Of a stretch of 22,322 nucleotides of DNA, positions 8,073-19,800 are shown one piece after another. Location: positions 1 through 22,322 of the forward strand of contig JAQGAU010000966.1 of the NCBI GenBank assembly GCA_034698045.1, in the 5' to 3' direction. Under the pieces are notes generated by a model. It was not told the DNA's origin. It worked only from the letters and a program-made list of their open reading frames with translations, and did not search any database. The position numbers and the translations under genes are program-made. Every line of letters begins with the position of its first letter. Position 1 is the stretch's first letter. The stretch is from Paramacrobiotus richtersi. Its lineage: Eukaryota > Tardigrada > Eutardigrada > Parachela > Macrobiotidae.

Positions 8073-11000
8073 CTAAAAGAATGCGGTGGCTTAAAACAAA
8101 CCCTAACGCTTTGAAAACGGACAATAATGTATGAAAAAGACCAAAAAATCAAGGTCAGGTCAAATATTAACATACATTGTTTATGCTGCAGTACATATCG
8201 GTACCTTCAAAGATCGTCGACGGTAAAGGAAGATGGATGTCACAATGGCAATGATACTTATTACGCCAAGTAAATTACCAAAAATGGACAGTAAGTAATC
8301 TAAAAAGAACTGGGTGACGGTTGTTTGATAACCGAAATTACTTAATACACTTCACAATTTTTTCTTACATATATTAGCATCTCCATGAGACTGTTCTGCA
8401 AGCGTGATGTCTGCAAAGCATTTTAAAACCGATGTTCGACCTTTCACTCTTTTAGTAAAGGAGCCTTCTACATACTTACCTTCGGCATGTCGTACACGAA
8501 ATTCGGCTACTTTCACTAGCGTGTCGTCTTCGAAAAAGGTGATACCAATTATTAGCCAAAACCGAGCGGCTGTATGAGTTAAGTTGACCGTCACGTTACG
8601 CCATTCTGCGAACTCGTTAGGTCCGCTATCGAACAACGTGTCCTTCAAAGGAATCTTTATGGACTCGTTTTGGGTAACTCGCATTTCCAATGTTACTTGC
8701 AGTACCTTTCCTGATGAGCCCTTGTAACGAAACTGCAAAACTAAAGTGATTTACACTGGCGAAGATTAAGTATTCAGATCTTCCTTTCACCTCAAATACA
8801 CATCCACCTGTAGAGAATTCGCAAGGAGCATTTGGACTAATCAGATAAGACGTCACAGATGCTCCATGCATTCTGCTGCAGTTGACTGTAGCCACAGACT
8901 GGTTCTCAGCAGAGTCCCAGAGGATGCTCCATTCGGTTTCCCCTTCATGATCAGAAGAATTCCAACCGCAGAAACTTCCAGAATCAAATGCGCATGTCAA
9001 ATTTCCAGCTTCAGTTGGCACTAAATGGATAAAAGGTTGATATTAGTATATTACCGGATCCACCCGTGGTATTCATAAATCACAGAAGCGAGATTATGTT
9101 AAGGAATACGTTCAGATACTGTGTCAGTGTTACCAACACGGACTAGTTCTTTCACCCAGCGTAAAATGTCATTTAGGTTCCGGAAAATGTTATGGAACCG
9201 TTTCGCAAGTTTTCCTTCCCAGATTAGCACATCTTGATTAAGTCGTTTAGCAGTCATATTTGGGACCTACGTATGGTTCAGAACTGAACGTACTCGTCAT
9301 TAGTTCGTTCGTCGGCTTCGTAGGAGCTGGGTCAAAAAGGGACGACGGTCGCAGAACCGGACAATTGATATTGCTTGTCAACATGTCACATTCTTGTAGT
9401 AACTTCATTTCATCCAGTGCAGCAACGTATGGTTGGTTACTGGCCAGTAGTTTAAATATTAACTACAACAACAGTGTTTGGGTAAAAGTAGTAAATTGTG
9501 CGGACCATTTAGTAACCTTAAAGGGGAATTTGATACACAGGTCCACTTCCACATTTTGCCATCGCCTTGCCGAAATCTGGATCCCAGTGTCCTCGGCTGC
9601 ATCCCATAAAAGGAAATGACTGGACATGCTTTCCGCATACAAGCGGAAAGCGTCCAAGCCAGGTCCGAACAAGAAAACAGAAAATCGGAAGCGAGTGTTT
9701 ATCGGACCGATGTAATCGTTTTCTAGCATGTATTCAGATTAATTCGCCCCGCTGAATGCTACGAATCGCCCTTGTGAATGGTTACTACTACCAAGAACCA
9801 CAAATGGATGGAACCCGAAGGCACCTTCTACATAGTCGGAACCGCTTCCATTGGAATTGACCAGCCAGGAACATGATTCCGAAGTTTCGAATGAACAGGT
9901 AACGTTCCGGTATCCTAGGCTGTCACATGAAGCTGCAAATCAACAGATGGAATTTCTTGCCCGTACTAATAATTCGAAGATTGTGTTACCATATGTCGGT
10001 AATCGATCAACCTGGAGGTCAGGCTGGAAACCTACAGAAGATCATCTTGCTCCCGTAACAAAAAAATTTGGTTGATTGATTTTGAAATTTGGTTTTTGAA
10101 AAGGTTACCGTGCTCAGCCGGGTACCAAATATGGTTTATAGCGAAGTCTGGTTCATTATCAGTCGTCAACGAGGCAGTAAACGTGGCGCTTATGGTGACC
10201 TAAACCAAAGACTGCGGCTCAACAAACAATCATCAATCAGTCATTTACAATTTGTTTTTGACCGCACCTTAACGAATCCAGTGACTTTATCTAGCGGGAT
10301 GCTATCTCTGTACCACCATCTGACTTTTTTAATTGATGTGATATTTTTCGTGAAGAGAAGTGTCGGCGTACTGCTGGTCGATTGACTCGATTCCCAACTG
10401 GCCGTGGCTTGAATAACGACTGGCAGTCGTTTGACCCGAAACCAAAAATAGAGATGTTCCTGTGTTCCGGCTTGCAGTTCTGGACTGACCAACTGGACCA
10501 TCGTTTTCTGGTTGTGGCGTATACCCCGATAAACCAGCGCCAGTGTAGAGTAATCGGTTTTATTGAGTCTTTGGGTTATGGACTCAATTCCAAACGTGAC
10601 ATTCACATTAGGAATTAACTGCCAGCCACAGAAAGCACGAGGGAAAGAAACGCTCAGCAGAGTAGTGTCACAGGTAACTGTAGGGGACAGCTTGTTGGAT
10701 ACATTACTGCACCCGTTGCCTACTAGGGTTTCCGCGGCATTTTCATCTTTTAAGATCATGTCGTCGATCCAGAACCCGGTGGAGTTAGCGCTGTAGCTAC
10801 TGGAAATTATAAGGACGAATTCGTTCACGTAATAAACTAGGAAAAAAATGTACTGAAGAGCGATTTAGGTGCATTCCAGTTCCGACTTCCGAGTGCGAGA
10901 TATTTCTCAGAGCTTGTTACGTTGTTATTCTGTTGTATGATAGTTTTATTTGTTAAGTGCAACATTTGGACGATGCTCTTCGTTACAACCATGTGTTACG

Positions 11001-14000
11001 TGGCTCAAATTTACTGACTTGAACATTGCTGTAAATTCCAGTGTATAGTTGCCCTCCATGCAATAACTGATCCTGACGGGAATCCAGTTCATGACCCGAT
11101 CCGTATCCTCCACCATATCATCGAGGTACCATAAATGGGTTAGCTCTTTTTCTGAACGCGCATCAACAGCCGCGGTGATCGCTTGCGATCCCTTGTAATA
11201 GTAAAAAAAGATTTGCGTTCTTCCTTTGCCGTGTATAACCGGCGAGCGTAGTGGTCCGAAGCGTTTGTTGCCTGCTGTCCTCAACATAAGTGCCACAGCC
11301 GCACCGGATCCTTCGTGTGGTAATACTGTTCTGTATTGCGGATATACGTAGAATTTCTCCCCTTCGTTAGTCCAGCCACAAAAATTCCTGTCGAAAGTGC
11401 AGCTGACAGTTGTTCCGACGGGGTACTCGGTTGTCAGCGGTTCCAGTGGATAATCCGGACATTTATCCGAAGGCGTCACGGTGATGCCTTCGTTTCCTAG
11501 TTGAAGTAACGGCAACCGGGCTACGGTCGCCGAACCGGGCAGGAAGAAGTGCTCGATTACCAAACGAATGGCGCGCGTCCGTGGTAGCAGTACAGTTTCG
11601 TTTGCTCGCGCAGCAATAAATTGCTCAGAATTGTTCTTGCGGAAATATTTGATGACCAGTTTATCCCCATCAAAGTGACCGTGTCCATCATTTAATGTGG
11701 TTGGCTCGTTGATATCGATACACGAGCCGACCAGACGGGCCACTGAAACCATGCATATGGATTTTTCATCCCCGGTTGCGACAATGTCATACATGCCGGG
11801 TCTTCTCCCAGTTTGGTCATCCAAGAAACTGTGCCGCTTCCACCTACAGATGCAAAATCATTCGTTTCTTCACTCACGTAGTTGTGCTGCACTTTTTAGA
11901 TCTTCTACCGTTACAGGCGACGTTAGCCATCAAAATTTAATTGCTGTTGAGGTCTAGTAGTGACCTCTCGCGATAAAGTTTCGGTTTTGTCTACTGTTAT
12001 CAAGCTGACCAAACCGCACAGAATAGTACCGATTGCAGTATGACGCGTTTCGCAAAACTTCGACAAAGAGCGTCGAGCCGTGTAACTGTCCCTATTCCAT
12101 TGTGACAGTTAATAGTACTGGTAGCACTAAACCGCACATTCGTGACATCAGTGCAAACTCGGCCATTTAGAATACCTCGTAATATACGGTTGGACCAGCG
12201 ATTTCAGCTAATCCTTCGATGACCGCGCTCTTTTAATGTCATAGCATCCCAGAGCTACACTCAATAGCGGTCAGCGAAGGAAAAATGCCGGTCCTATCAA
12301 ATTTATCACGAGGTAGCAAATACTGAAGGTGAGTGGTGTCTAGCCTGCGCCGAGACAGAAGCTGCCAAACCCTGATTCCGGGGTAACAAAGCAAAGAAGC
12401 AAAGATGCTTCTTGAAGGTGCCTAAGTTTTGCTTTTTTCAAACATAACGTCTTGTCTTTGACGACATGACATCCTTCTGTTACAACTGCCTTTGGGCCTG
12501 TGGCAAAAGCAAATGTTTCCTGTCCGCGATATCGTTAGTCTGGTCCCCGGGCGGCTCTGAGACAGTTCTGTTGCCGCATGTAAATTGTAAAACTAGTGAC
12601 TGCAAGATATCGGGCCGGAAAAGTGTACAATAAAAATTGAGGTACTGCATTTTGTCAGTTAAAAGTCCCATACTACTGTTTCACTAGCCGGCTGCGGGTT
12701 TCAGCCGCTTAGTTCTGTTACCATTTCCGTACAAGAAGATACCCGCTCGAGGAGAAAGTCGCTCGACATGTGTTTTGCTTCAGCGTTTAAGTTTGGAAAT
12801 GATGCGCGGTAACGTTAGTCAAATTTTAGCCGATATCCCTTTTCACTGCAACTGGGACAAATTATTTGTTTGAACTGCTTTTTCTTTGGTAACACTTTGG
12901 TAACACACTGTCAACCGGGCTTATGCCAAATAAGTTTAGAAAGCTAAAAACATAAGATACCTGGAGGAAATACTGTAGCCATCCATCCAGCCGCAGAATG
13001 ACGTATCAAAAGTGCAAGATAACCCAGAGCAATTATGGGGAAGAGGGGAAGTTCCGCTCAGTTCGCCGTGATAAACAAAATTAGCCAATTTGACGTGCGA
13101 GCCCAACTTCTGGAGGACAGCTTGGAATCGTATGGAATTTCCGTACTGCGCACACAGCGGCAGATCAACCGATATCCAGCGTCCTACTGTCTTCTCGGAA
13201 GCTTTAACAATCCACAAAATTGTAAAATCGTATGGTTCTGTTAAGGATATTTCCAGATATTGGGCGCCCATGTCGCTTAAAAAATACTGAAAACTAAATA
13301 CTGTCTGCAAAGGAACAGGAAAAAGGATGGGAACACTCCCCAGCATTGGGTCACGGTTATTGTAAACTGGATGGATATCGGTGCCGTTGTGTTTAGCCAT
13401 CAAATATGCGAGATTGTGCTCATACACAAGTACGAAATCAGCGTCCAGCATATTTGACCACCCACATAGACTCGTTCTGAAGTCACAAGAGAGGGTCTTA
13501 GCCGTCGTGTTGTCCGGATCCGCGTAGGTTTCCGACGCCTCTGAAATTATGAAAATTATTGGTCTGTGTGTGTCTCGGGGGTCTGATTTTATGTATTGCG
13601 TTAGCACAAATCTTCACGAACTCGTTTAACACGATGTTACAGGACGAAGGTTAAAGAGTCATTCGGTTTTGAGGTTCTGCCTGATAGTCCAATCACGTAG
13701 TCTAGTCTACTTTACGAGACAACTGTTGACATCCAAAGCCTTTCATGAATTTTTAAGGAGTTTAAATTAGAACGCATCCGCTGCAAAAGGATGTTAGACC
13801 CCTGCCTTGCAGTTTCCCTAATTTGACTCAAAATCGTATACGAAGAACGAAGCTGCAAGAATCTCTGCTTGTTGTTTTTGTGTGCGATATAGCAGTCATT
13901 ATACGAATTCGTAGCAATGACGCCGTGAAGACTGGCCCTGACATCAACTAGCAGTATATATGGACAAAATTAATGTGCTTGAAAATAGCAGCTATCCTAC

Positions 14001-15005
14001 TGTGAAAACATTTGGAATCAGAAAAAGAATACGAAATTTCCATATTTAAGTTGAGTTTCTATGAATAGTCACAAGTCTCGGTGAAACAAAAGCAGCTGCA
14101 TATCCGCAGACGTTTCGCTAATTAAGCGGCACATCTGTATTCTGAATGTTATTTCACATAAACGTCGTCTCCAGATCGCATGAGCACAGTGTAATTCTTA
14201 GAACGCTTCTTACCGTATTCCTTGACCATAACCTCATCCACTGCAATCAGGTCAATCACCTTTCCGCAGTGCACGTGAAACACCATCGATCCAATCTGTT
14301 TGATAGTAAGCGGAATTTCTACACGGTACCAGCGCAATTTGTCTGTCGGAATGGATCGATCAACTCTTCCTCTTATCATCCAGTGTACAACATCTCGGTC
14401 GTGGTCGATGGTAGTCAGTTCCCGGAAGCGTAACGTCAAGGTCACATATACTTGTGGCAGATAATACCAAAATCTCACGAGTAGTTGCATCGTTTTGTTA
14501 TCCGGCACTGTCAAAGCCTCGGTGCGCATTTCTGTCCAGATGTCGTCGGTGTTTGTTCGTAGTCTTTTTGGTACATACATAAAGTTTTTTTCTGCAACAG
14601 TCGTACAAGTACTTACTATGTGACCATGTTCACTGGTTAGTTACGTTACTAACACATATGTTAACGTCTCCGAATGTTTTTCTAGTGCCAAACTCAGACA
14701 ACTGAAATCCAAGAATGGGACTCGGCTGGACATTAGCGCAGAACAGGCGTACCGTTTAATGTCGAAGAGTTGTACTGGACGTTTAAGCTGAAGCGTTCCT
14801 CTGCAGTATGCTTTGCAGTCGATATCCAGGACACATTGGGATTGCTTCCCGTTGCGCTCCACCCGGGGCAAAGACCCGTTTCAAAGTTGCACGTGAACTC
14901 TTTGATCGTCATCGAATCAGCTTTGAACGTAGCTGAGGTCACTGATGCCAGCATAAACCAAAAAACTGCGCACAAAGCGTACAAGTACTGCATACAGAAC
15001 TTCAT
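6842..15005 (-). CDS. Receptor 1: seven-MAM receptor tyrosine kinase, 17 exons, complete
   Basis: Minus-strand exons 15005-14753, 14591-14214, 13540-12961, 11843-11019, 10799-10268, 10199-10109, 9932-9792, 9722-9517, 9462-9294, 9020-8791, 8732-8369, 8299-8205, 8072-7985, 7924-7697, 7628-7327, 7270-7041 and 6971-6842 join in frame to 1,613 residues. A signal peptide (core [15 protein letters not shown]) precedes seven MAM-type domains, opening at [11 protein letters not shown] (about 38), [58 protein letters not shown] and [11 protein letters not shown] (about 1068); several close with GFWIDDM/VALDE-like strands. One membrane span (about 1259-1283, [16 protein letters not shown], then RRR) leads to a tyrosine kinase: VAVKFL lysine, [23 protein letters not shown]. 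The ATP loop has no glycines (SIISHFCRV) and APE reads ALE. The short tail lacks tyrosine. Ligand unknown. Least certain edge: 9294. Confidence 0.9.
12394..12413. repeat. Short hairpin, 8-bp perfect stem
   Basis: AAGAAGCA pairs with TGCTTCTT across a 4-base loop (AAGA), inside the 1.1-kb intron of receptor 1. No function evident. Confidence 0.55.
12885..12906. repeat. 11-bp tandem duplication
   Basis: TTTGGTAACAC occurs twice in direct succession, in the same intron. Probably replication slippage. Confidence 0.6.
13541..14213 (-). other. 673-nt intron between MAM1 and MAM2 of receptor 1
   Basis: Opens with GTAAGA and closes with ATTTCAG, phase 1, falling between domains. No reading frame, RNA gene or repeat recognised inside. 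Confidence 0.7.
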
Positions 15006-15525
15006 ATTGGAGTACTTTGTAAAACACCTCTACATACAATGTCAGTCACTAATGAGGTGGTTATAACAAAAGAATCAGCTCGATTTCAACGTTTTAAGTT
15101 TGGAACAATCCAGGCAGCGCTTGTGCGGACTGTAGTAAAGTTTAACCGTACGTAGCACAAGGAAGTGTAATGTTCCCTAATAACGTGTACTATTACGTAC
15201 ATGATGACATACATCCTGGACGACGCCGCCGATTTGGCCCGGCGCCGAATTTAGCGGAATCACAACGCGGAATTTAGCGCATCAACCTTTTCTTTTAATC
15301 AGAGTTAGAAGCAGACTTTAAGTAGTGTATTACAGTGCCGCGTAATCGAAATGGCCCACTTTTAGCCAATCGATGCCATCATAACATCGTAACCAGTATT
15401 TCAGGGCATTGTACTGTAGAGCAAAAACATTGATAAAAGCCAGGTCGCATGCCGTTAGAAATTGTGATCCAGGCCTTTTTACTCAGTATTACGCAAAGAT
15501 AACAAATAATACAATAAGCAGGCCG
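15006..15525. other. Gap between the tandem receptors
   Basis: About 520 bp separate the stop of receptor 2 from the start of receptor 1 on the same strand, so this holds the 3' UTR of one and the promoter of the other. A minus-strand TTATAA (15061-15066), 56 bases before the receptor 1 ATG, is a weak TATA-like candidate. A plus-strand frame at 15409-15618 overlaps the receptor 2 end and shows no domain. No canonical AATAAA seen close to the receptor 2 stop. Confidence 0.5.
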
Positions 15526-16878
15526 TTATTTCTGCGCAGCAGCCGGCGGCTGTTTGACAGTCTCATTGCCCTCCTCTTTGCAGCTGATGTACATCTCATT
15601 TGCTTCGGATGGCAGTAGAGCGGCGAACGCAGCCATGACGTCCGTAATCGCTGGACGGTTTTCCCCTTCGAACTGCCAACAGCTGTTTACGGTATCGTAT
15701 CTGTGAGAAGCGTCGTTATACGAATAAGGATGATTGAGCCTCTGTAAACTGTGGTGAGCAGAAAGCTTACTGTACTTACAATGTTTCGGGAAGCAGACGT
15801 GGTAGCGGTAGCTTGTGCCCTGCTTTTAAGTGCTCAAAGAGGGCTTCACACGTCACGTTTGGGCTGGCGATAAAGTGACCGTATGGCCTGGCACCCAGTG
15901 TGAAGACTTCCCAAACAAGTATGCCGAATGACCACACATCGCTCCGACAACTGCACGGGTCACTGCTTGGAAGTAAGAGCTCAGGGGCCATCCACTGTGC
16001 CGGCAACGGGCTCTAATACAATAAACTAGTGACTACTTTGCGTGTAACCATCATGGTGCCAAAGTATAGAAAGTCAGCATTTAAAAATCTAATCGAGCCC
16101 TTTATTAATACATTACTAGCCTTACATCTTCTTGCGTTACCATCACGTCTCCCTCGAATTTGGCGCGGCCGAAATCGGCAATTTTGGCTCGCTTATTCTG
16201 GTCGAGTAAGACATTCCGTGCCGCAATATCCCCGTGAACGATATGTCGATTTGAAAGAAACACCAATCCTCGCGCTACATCGTGTACAAACACCGTCAAC
16301 TGCATAATTTCTTCTTTATCGGGCGAGCTATCCTGCTGATCTTGCAGAAACACACTGCACTGTGGAAAATTAGACTCGCGTTGCAGGTAGGTGAGAAGGC
16401 AGCCCAGAGGGCAGTATTCCATAATAATTGTGAATTCACCTGAAACATGTCGAATTACTGTATTACATTAGTCATCAGCAATGGGAGCAAAACTCTTCAT
16501 AATATACGAAACGAACCGCGAAGTGTAATGCCCAAAAGTTCGACGATATTTCGATGTTGGCCAATCTTGATGTACACCGCCATTTCCACCAGAAAGCGAT
16601 CTCTTTCCGTGGTTGATGTGCGACGCATCCGCTTGATGGCTACGGATCGATTACCCATCCAGCCCAGCTGAACCTGTCCGAAACGACCCTCTCCGATGCA
16701 CTGGTTTTCTATCAAACTTGGTTACCATATGTATTTCGATCGCACCGACGATGTTTGTGAGCTGATCTGCCTTACCCAGTTTGATGGACCAAAACGGTTG
16801 CTCAAACCTGTCCACCAGTTCCCGTGGCATTAATCCAACGAGCAGTTGCCGAGCTTCTTCTGCAACCTTTGCAAAATC
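15526..16878 (-). other. Cytoplasmic juxtamembrane and kinase exons of receptor 2
   Basis: The juxtamembrane exon ends FWSIKL; its last 29 residues align without gaps to the receptor 1 juxtamembrane exon. The kinase follows with an intact glycine loop (GEGRFGQV), lysine in VAIKRM, helix-C glutamate in FLVEMAVY, hinge IMEYCPLGCL, an insert rich in Gln, Asp and Ser, then IVHGDIAARNVLL, ADFGRAKF and QWMAPEL. All residues for ATP and metal binding are present, so activity is plausible. Glycine for the HRD arginine makes it a non-RD kinase, and with no activation-loop tyrosine the usual switch is absent. Confidence 0.88.
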
Positions 16879-19800
16879 CTTATTAATATCATCCGTGGAA
16901 AAAGTCTTGACATGTGTAAGCAGGTAAACATACTTTAGTCCGATAACGTTTCACAAAACAGGAAAATACAAACACAGCGGGTACCGCCAGTATTATCAGC
17001 AAGAGCATGGCACCTGGAATAACAGGTCAATGTCTACAGTGAATCTGTCCATGTATCTGTAACCATTATCCTTACTACCTTGAAGTCCCATGTACACCTG
17101 ATTCGTGACATCTGAAATAGCACAAAAATCGAATGTCACAAGCGTAAGACATTTTGCAAGATCTGTATAAATCGTTCCCATAGCAAACACACAGGTTCCT
17201 GTATGTACATGGATTCTAGTTTTCCCAAGTTACAACATGCAGTCACCTGATGCAACAAGTACATCAATATCATCCAGTAACACAAAACCACGTGAATCCA
17301 ATACCGTCACCACAAAAACGAGTTGGTTTATATTTGCAGCATCCAGGTCCGGTACGTCCAGCTCAACGAACACCCAGGAAATTTGGAGCTCATCCACCCG
17401 TGAGTGGGAGCTCCAGATTGCTTCTGCCGCAAGTGTGCCCGTTCTGGCAAAATATACCTCCACATAGGCAGCACTGACATTGAGCCGCAAGTTAAACTAA
17501 CAAAAAATTCGTTCAAATTAGTCTGCTAGAATTAACATAGCAACGAGCGATAGTGCAACCGCTTACGTATGTCCGAGGTTCTAGCAATCTACCTGAAGCT
17601 TAACCTTGTGTGAGTCTCGGTCCTTCGTCCGGGAACCGGTTGCATACAGTCTGGGACTAACGAGATAGGAGAATATCGGCAGTGTCAACGACTGACTGTT
17701 CCAAGCCAGCTTGGCAACATGACCACCTCTCCAGGCCTCGCTGTCCTTCTCGGGCTGCCATTGCATCTGTATGTGATCGTTATTCTGCCATCCGCACAAG
17801 TGTCCATTTTCAAAATTACAGTTATGCTGTCCATTCCAGGATGGTTCTGTAAGTCATTAGATTTCCTGAATCATATCAAAGCTGCGAGAAACGCGACCCT
17901 TACTAAGTTCTGTTTCGCTGGGTGTTCCGGTTGCAGGAGGCAGTAACACATTCACCTCTGGACAGTCCACATTGTGGGATAGTACGTTGCATTCCTCCTG
18001 TACTGTTACATCATCCAGCAGGATCGTAACATTACCATGAATAACGGCTGCTTGGAAAATCAGCTGCAAATTCAAAACTGCACATACTGTAGTGGTGTTA
18101 TTATAAAGCACCCCTTAAATGCGGTTACTAAAGCTTCTGCATATCAGAATATTCATACTGGGGTCACACTTGTGGCACTGGCTATTGTTACTGATACTAT
18201 ACCATCCAAGAATTTAGGATTACCGCAGCATTTGCAGTGAGCTGACTATCCTTGGACGCATAAACTCGGACCCGACTAACGTTGGATCAATTCGAAGTAC
18301 ATGTTTTTCCTAGAGTACCCTTCTAACAATTTTAAGTTTTTAGAGTCAGAGAAACGTGAGTTTTCACGGCGGTATTTCTCTTCAAACTTTTGACAGCTAC
18401 ATCCAGTCGCTACGCTCCCAAACGCACAAAAATGAACCTTAATTGACTTGGCATCTGATGAATAAACTCAATTCGAATGTGGTAAACATGTACAACCAGG
18501 AACCAAGGATGCTATACTTCTGTCTCGTGTCTCTAGCTGTGCTCAGGTACGGTGGTGCTGCAGTGCTGCGCTACCATATATGGTAGAAAGTATTTACTTA
18601 CTTTAAACGGAAATTTCAGACACAGATTCATCTCTACAACTTTCCACTGCGCGATGCTTTCGATTTCGTTACCGACAAGGGGTCCAGCAGGAGCCTTCCA
18701 GAGCCGAAAACGGTTGTCCTGCGGCGTCTCTGCTACGAGACTTAAAAAGGCGTATCCAGGCCCAAGCAACACATAAGAAAATCTCAGTCGGCTGCTTAAA
18801 GGACGGTGATATTTTGTATGCAGCTCTTTTGTGCTTTTATCAAACGGAAAAAGCGTCCCGTTCAGGATGGCATGTCCAGAATTTATGCCCCATCCATGTC
18901 GTCCAGATTGTGTGGGATGCCAGTCACAGGTTAGCCCTTGAAAGTCACAGGTGATGTTTGCGTAACCAGAACTGTTGCAGGTGTCTACAAAATAGTTCAA
19001 ACAAGTATTTGTCGCTTTGTGACCGTTGGTTACAAGATCCTACCAGTAAACGGCGGGCTGTCGATTTGGTTTGCCATTGTGTATCCTGCAAATGTTCCCA
19101 GGGAAGAGTAAATGTCAAATGTGAAACGTGAAATGTCTCATGAAATACTGTGAGGCGATAGGAATTCATGATCGATGATATGTATGAAGATGAATTACAA
19201 TGGGCATACTTTAGTACAATAGAAACATTGAAAATTGTGAATTTCTAACTTCAAACATTGCGTTACTCATATATACGTTTCAATGATTCAGGCTCTGACC
19301 TTTAGTTCAACATGGCATATCCAACACGGGCTACTGTTTACTATCTTGTACATATGTACAGATTGGTAAAATCTTGATTTGTCAGTACCTAGTTTTCGCT
19401 ACGAGCACTTTTTTTGTATAGTGTGTGACCCATGATCAGCGGTGCTTTCACGACCTCACCTTTTTCAGTTGTGTACCAGATACTGCTCACGGCGAAAAAC
19501 GCCGGGGGAAATGGAGGGTTGGGTTTACTGGGCAAGAACTCAATCAACAACCGGAACTGGAAAAAAGCCACGTTGAGATAGCTGGTAAACCACGATACAC
19601 AACGAGCTGCCTAATACAGTACTTGTATAGTGCGCCGATGAAACTGCTGGGGTAAGGGGATGTTCATTCCAAACCATTCAGGAATATCAAAGGCATAGTC
19701 GAAGACCTTGACAACCTCCCACATGGGCATACCCGGATCCTGTGCCAGTAACGTGAAACGCACCGGTGGTCCCTGGATGATGTACGTGAGTACTAGTTGT

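Larger units (their letters stand above)
11844..12960 (-). other. 1.1-kb intron inside MAM3 of receptor 1
   Basis: It splits MAM3 after [10 protein letters not shown] and resumes at [12 protein letters not shown] in phase 2. Receptor 2 has a 232-nt phase-2 intron at the same point (21572-21803), which supports joining the two halves into one gene. No exon inside gives a continuous frame. The short minus-strand frame at 12480-12671 has no recognised domain. Small repeats occur at 12394-12413 and 12885-12906. Confidence 0.75.

Noticed and set aside
8733-8754. A 22-nt intron in receptor 1 MAM7 (GTAAAT to TTGCAG)
   Set aside because: An upstream donor at 8789-8790 gives a 58-nt intron in the same phase and rebuilds the MAM strand [12 protein letters not shown], matching the paralogue. 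No ultra-short intron is needed.
12480-12671. Minus-strand 63-codon frame inside the receptor 1 intron
   Set aside because: Including it breaks the MAM3 frame, and it has no recognisable motif.
11844-12960. The possibility that receptor 1 is two genes split at this 1.1-kb gap
   Set aside because: Phase matches across the gap, each side holds half a MAM domain, and receptor 2 has an intron at the same point and phase.
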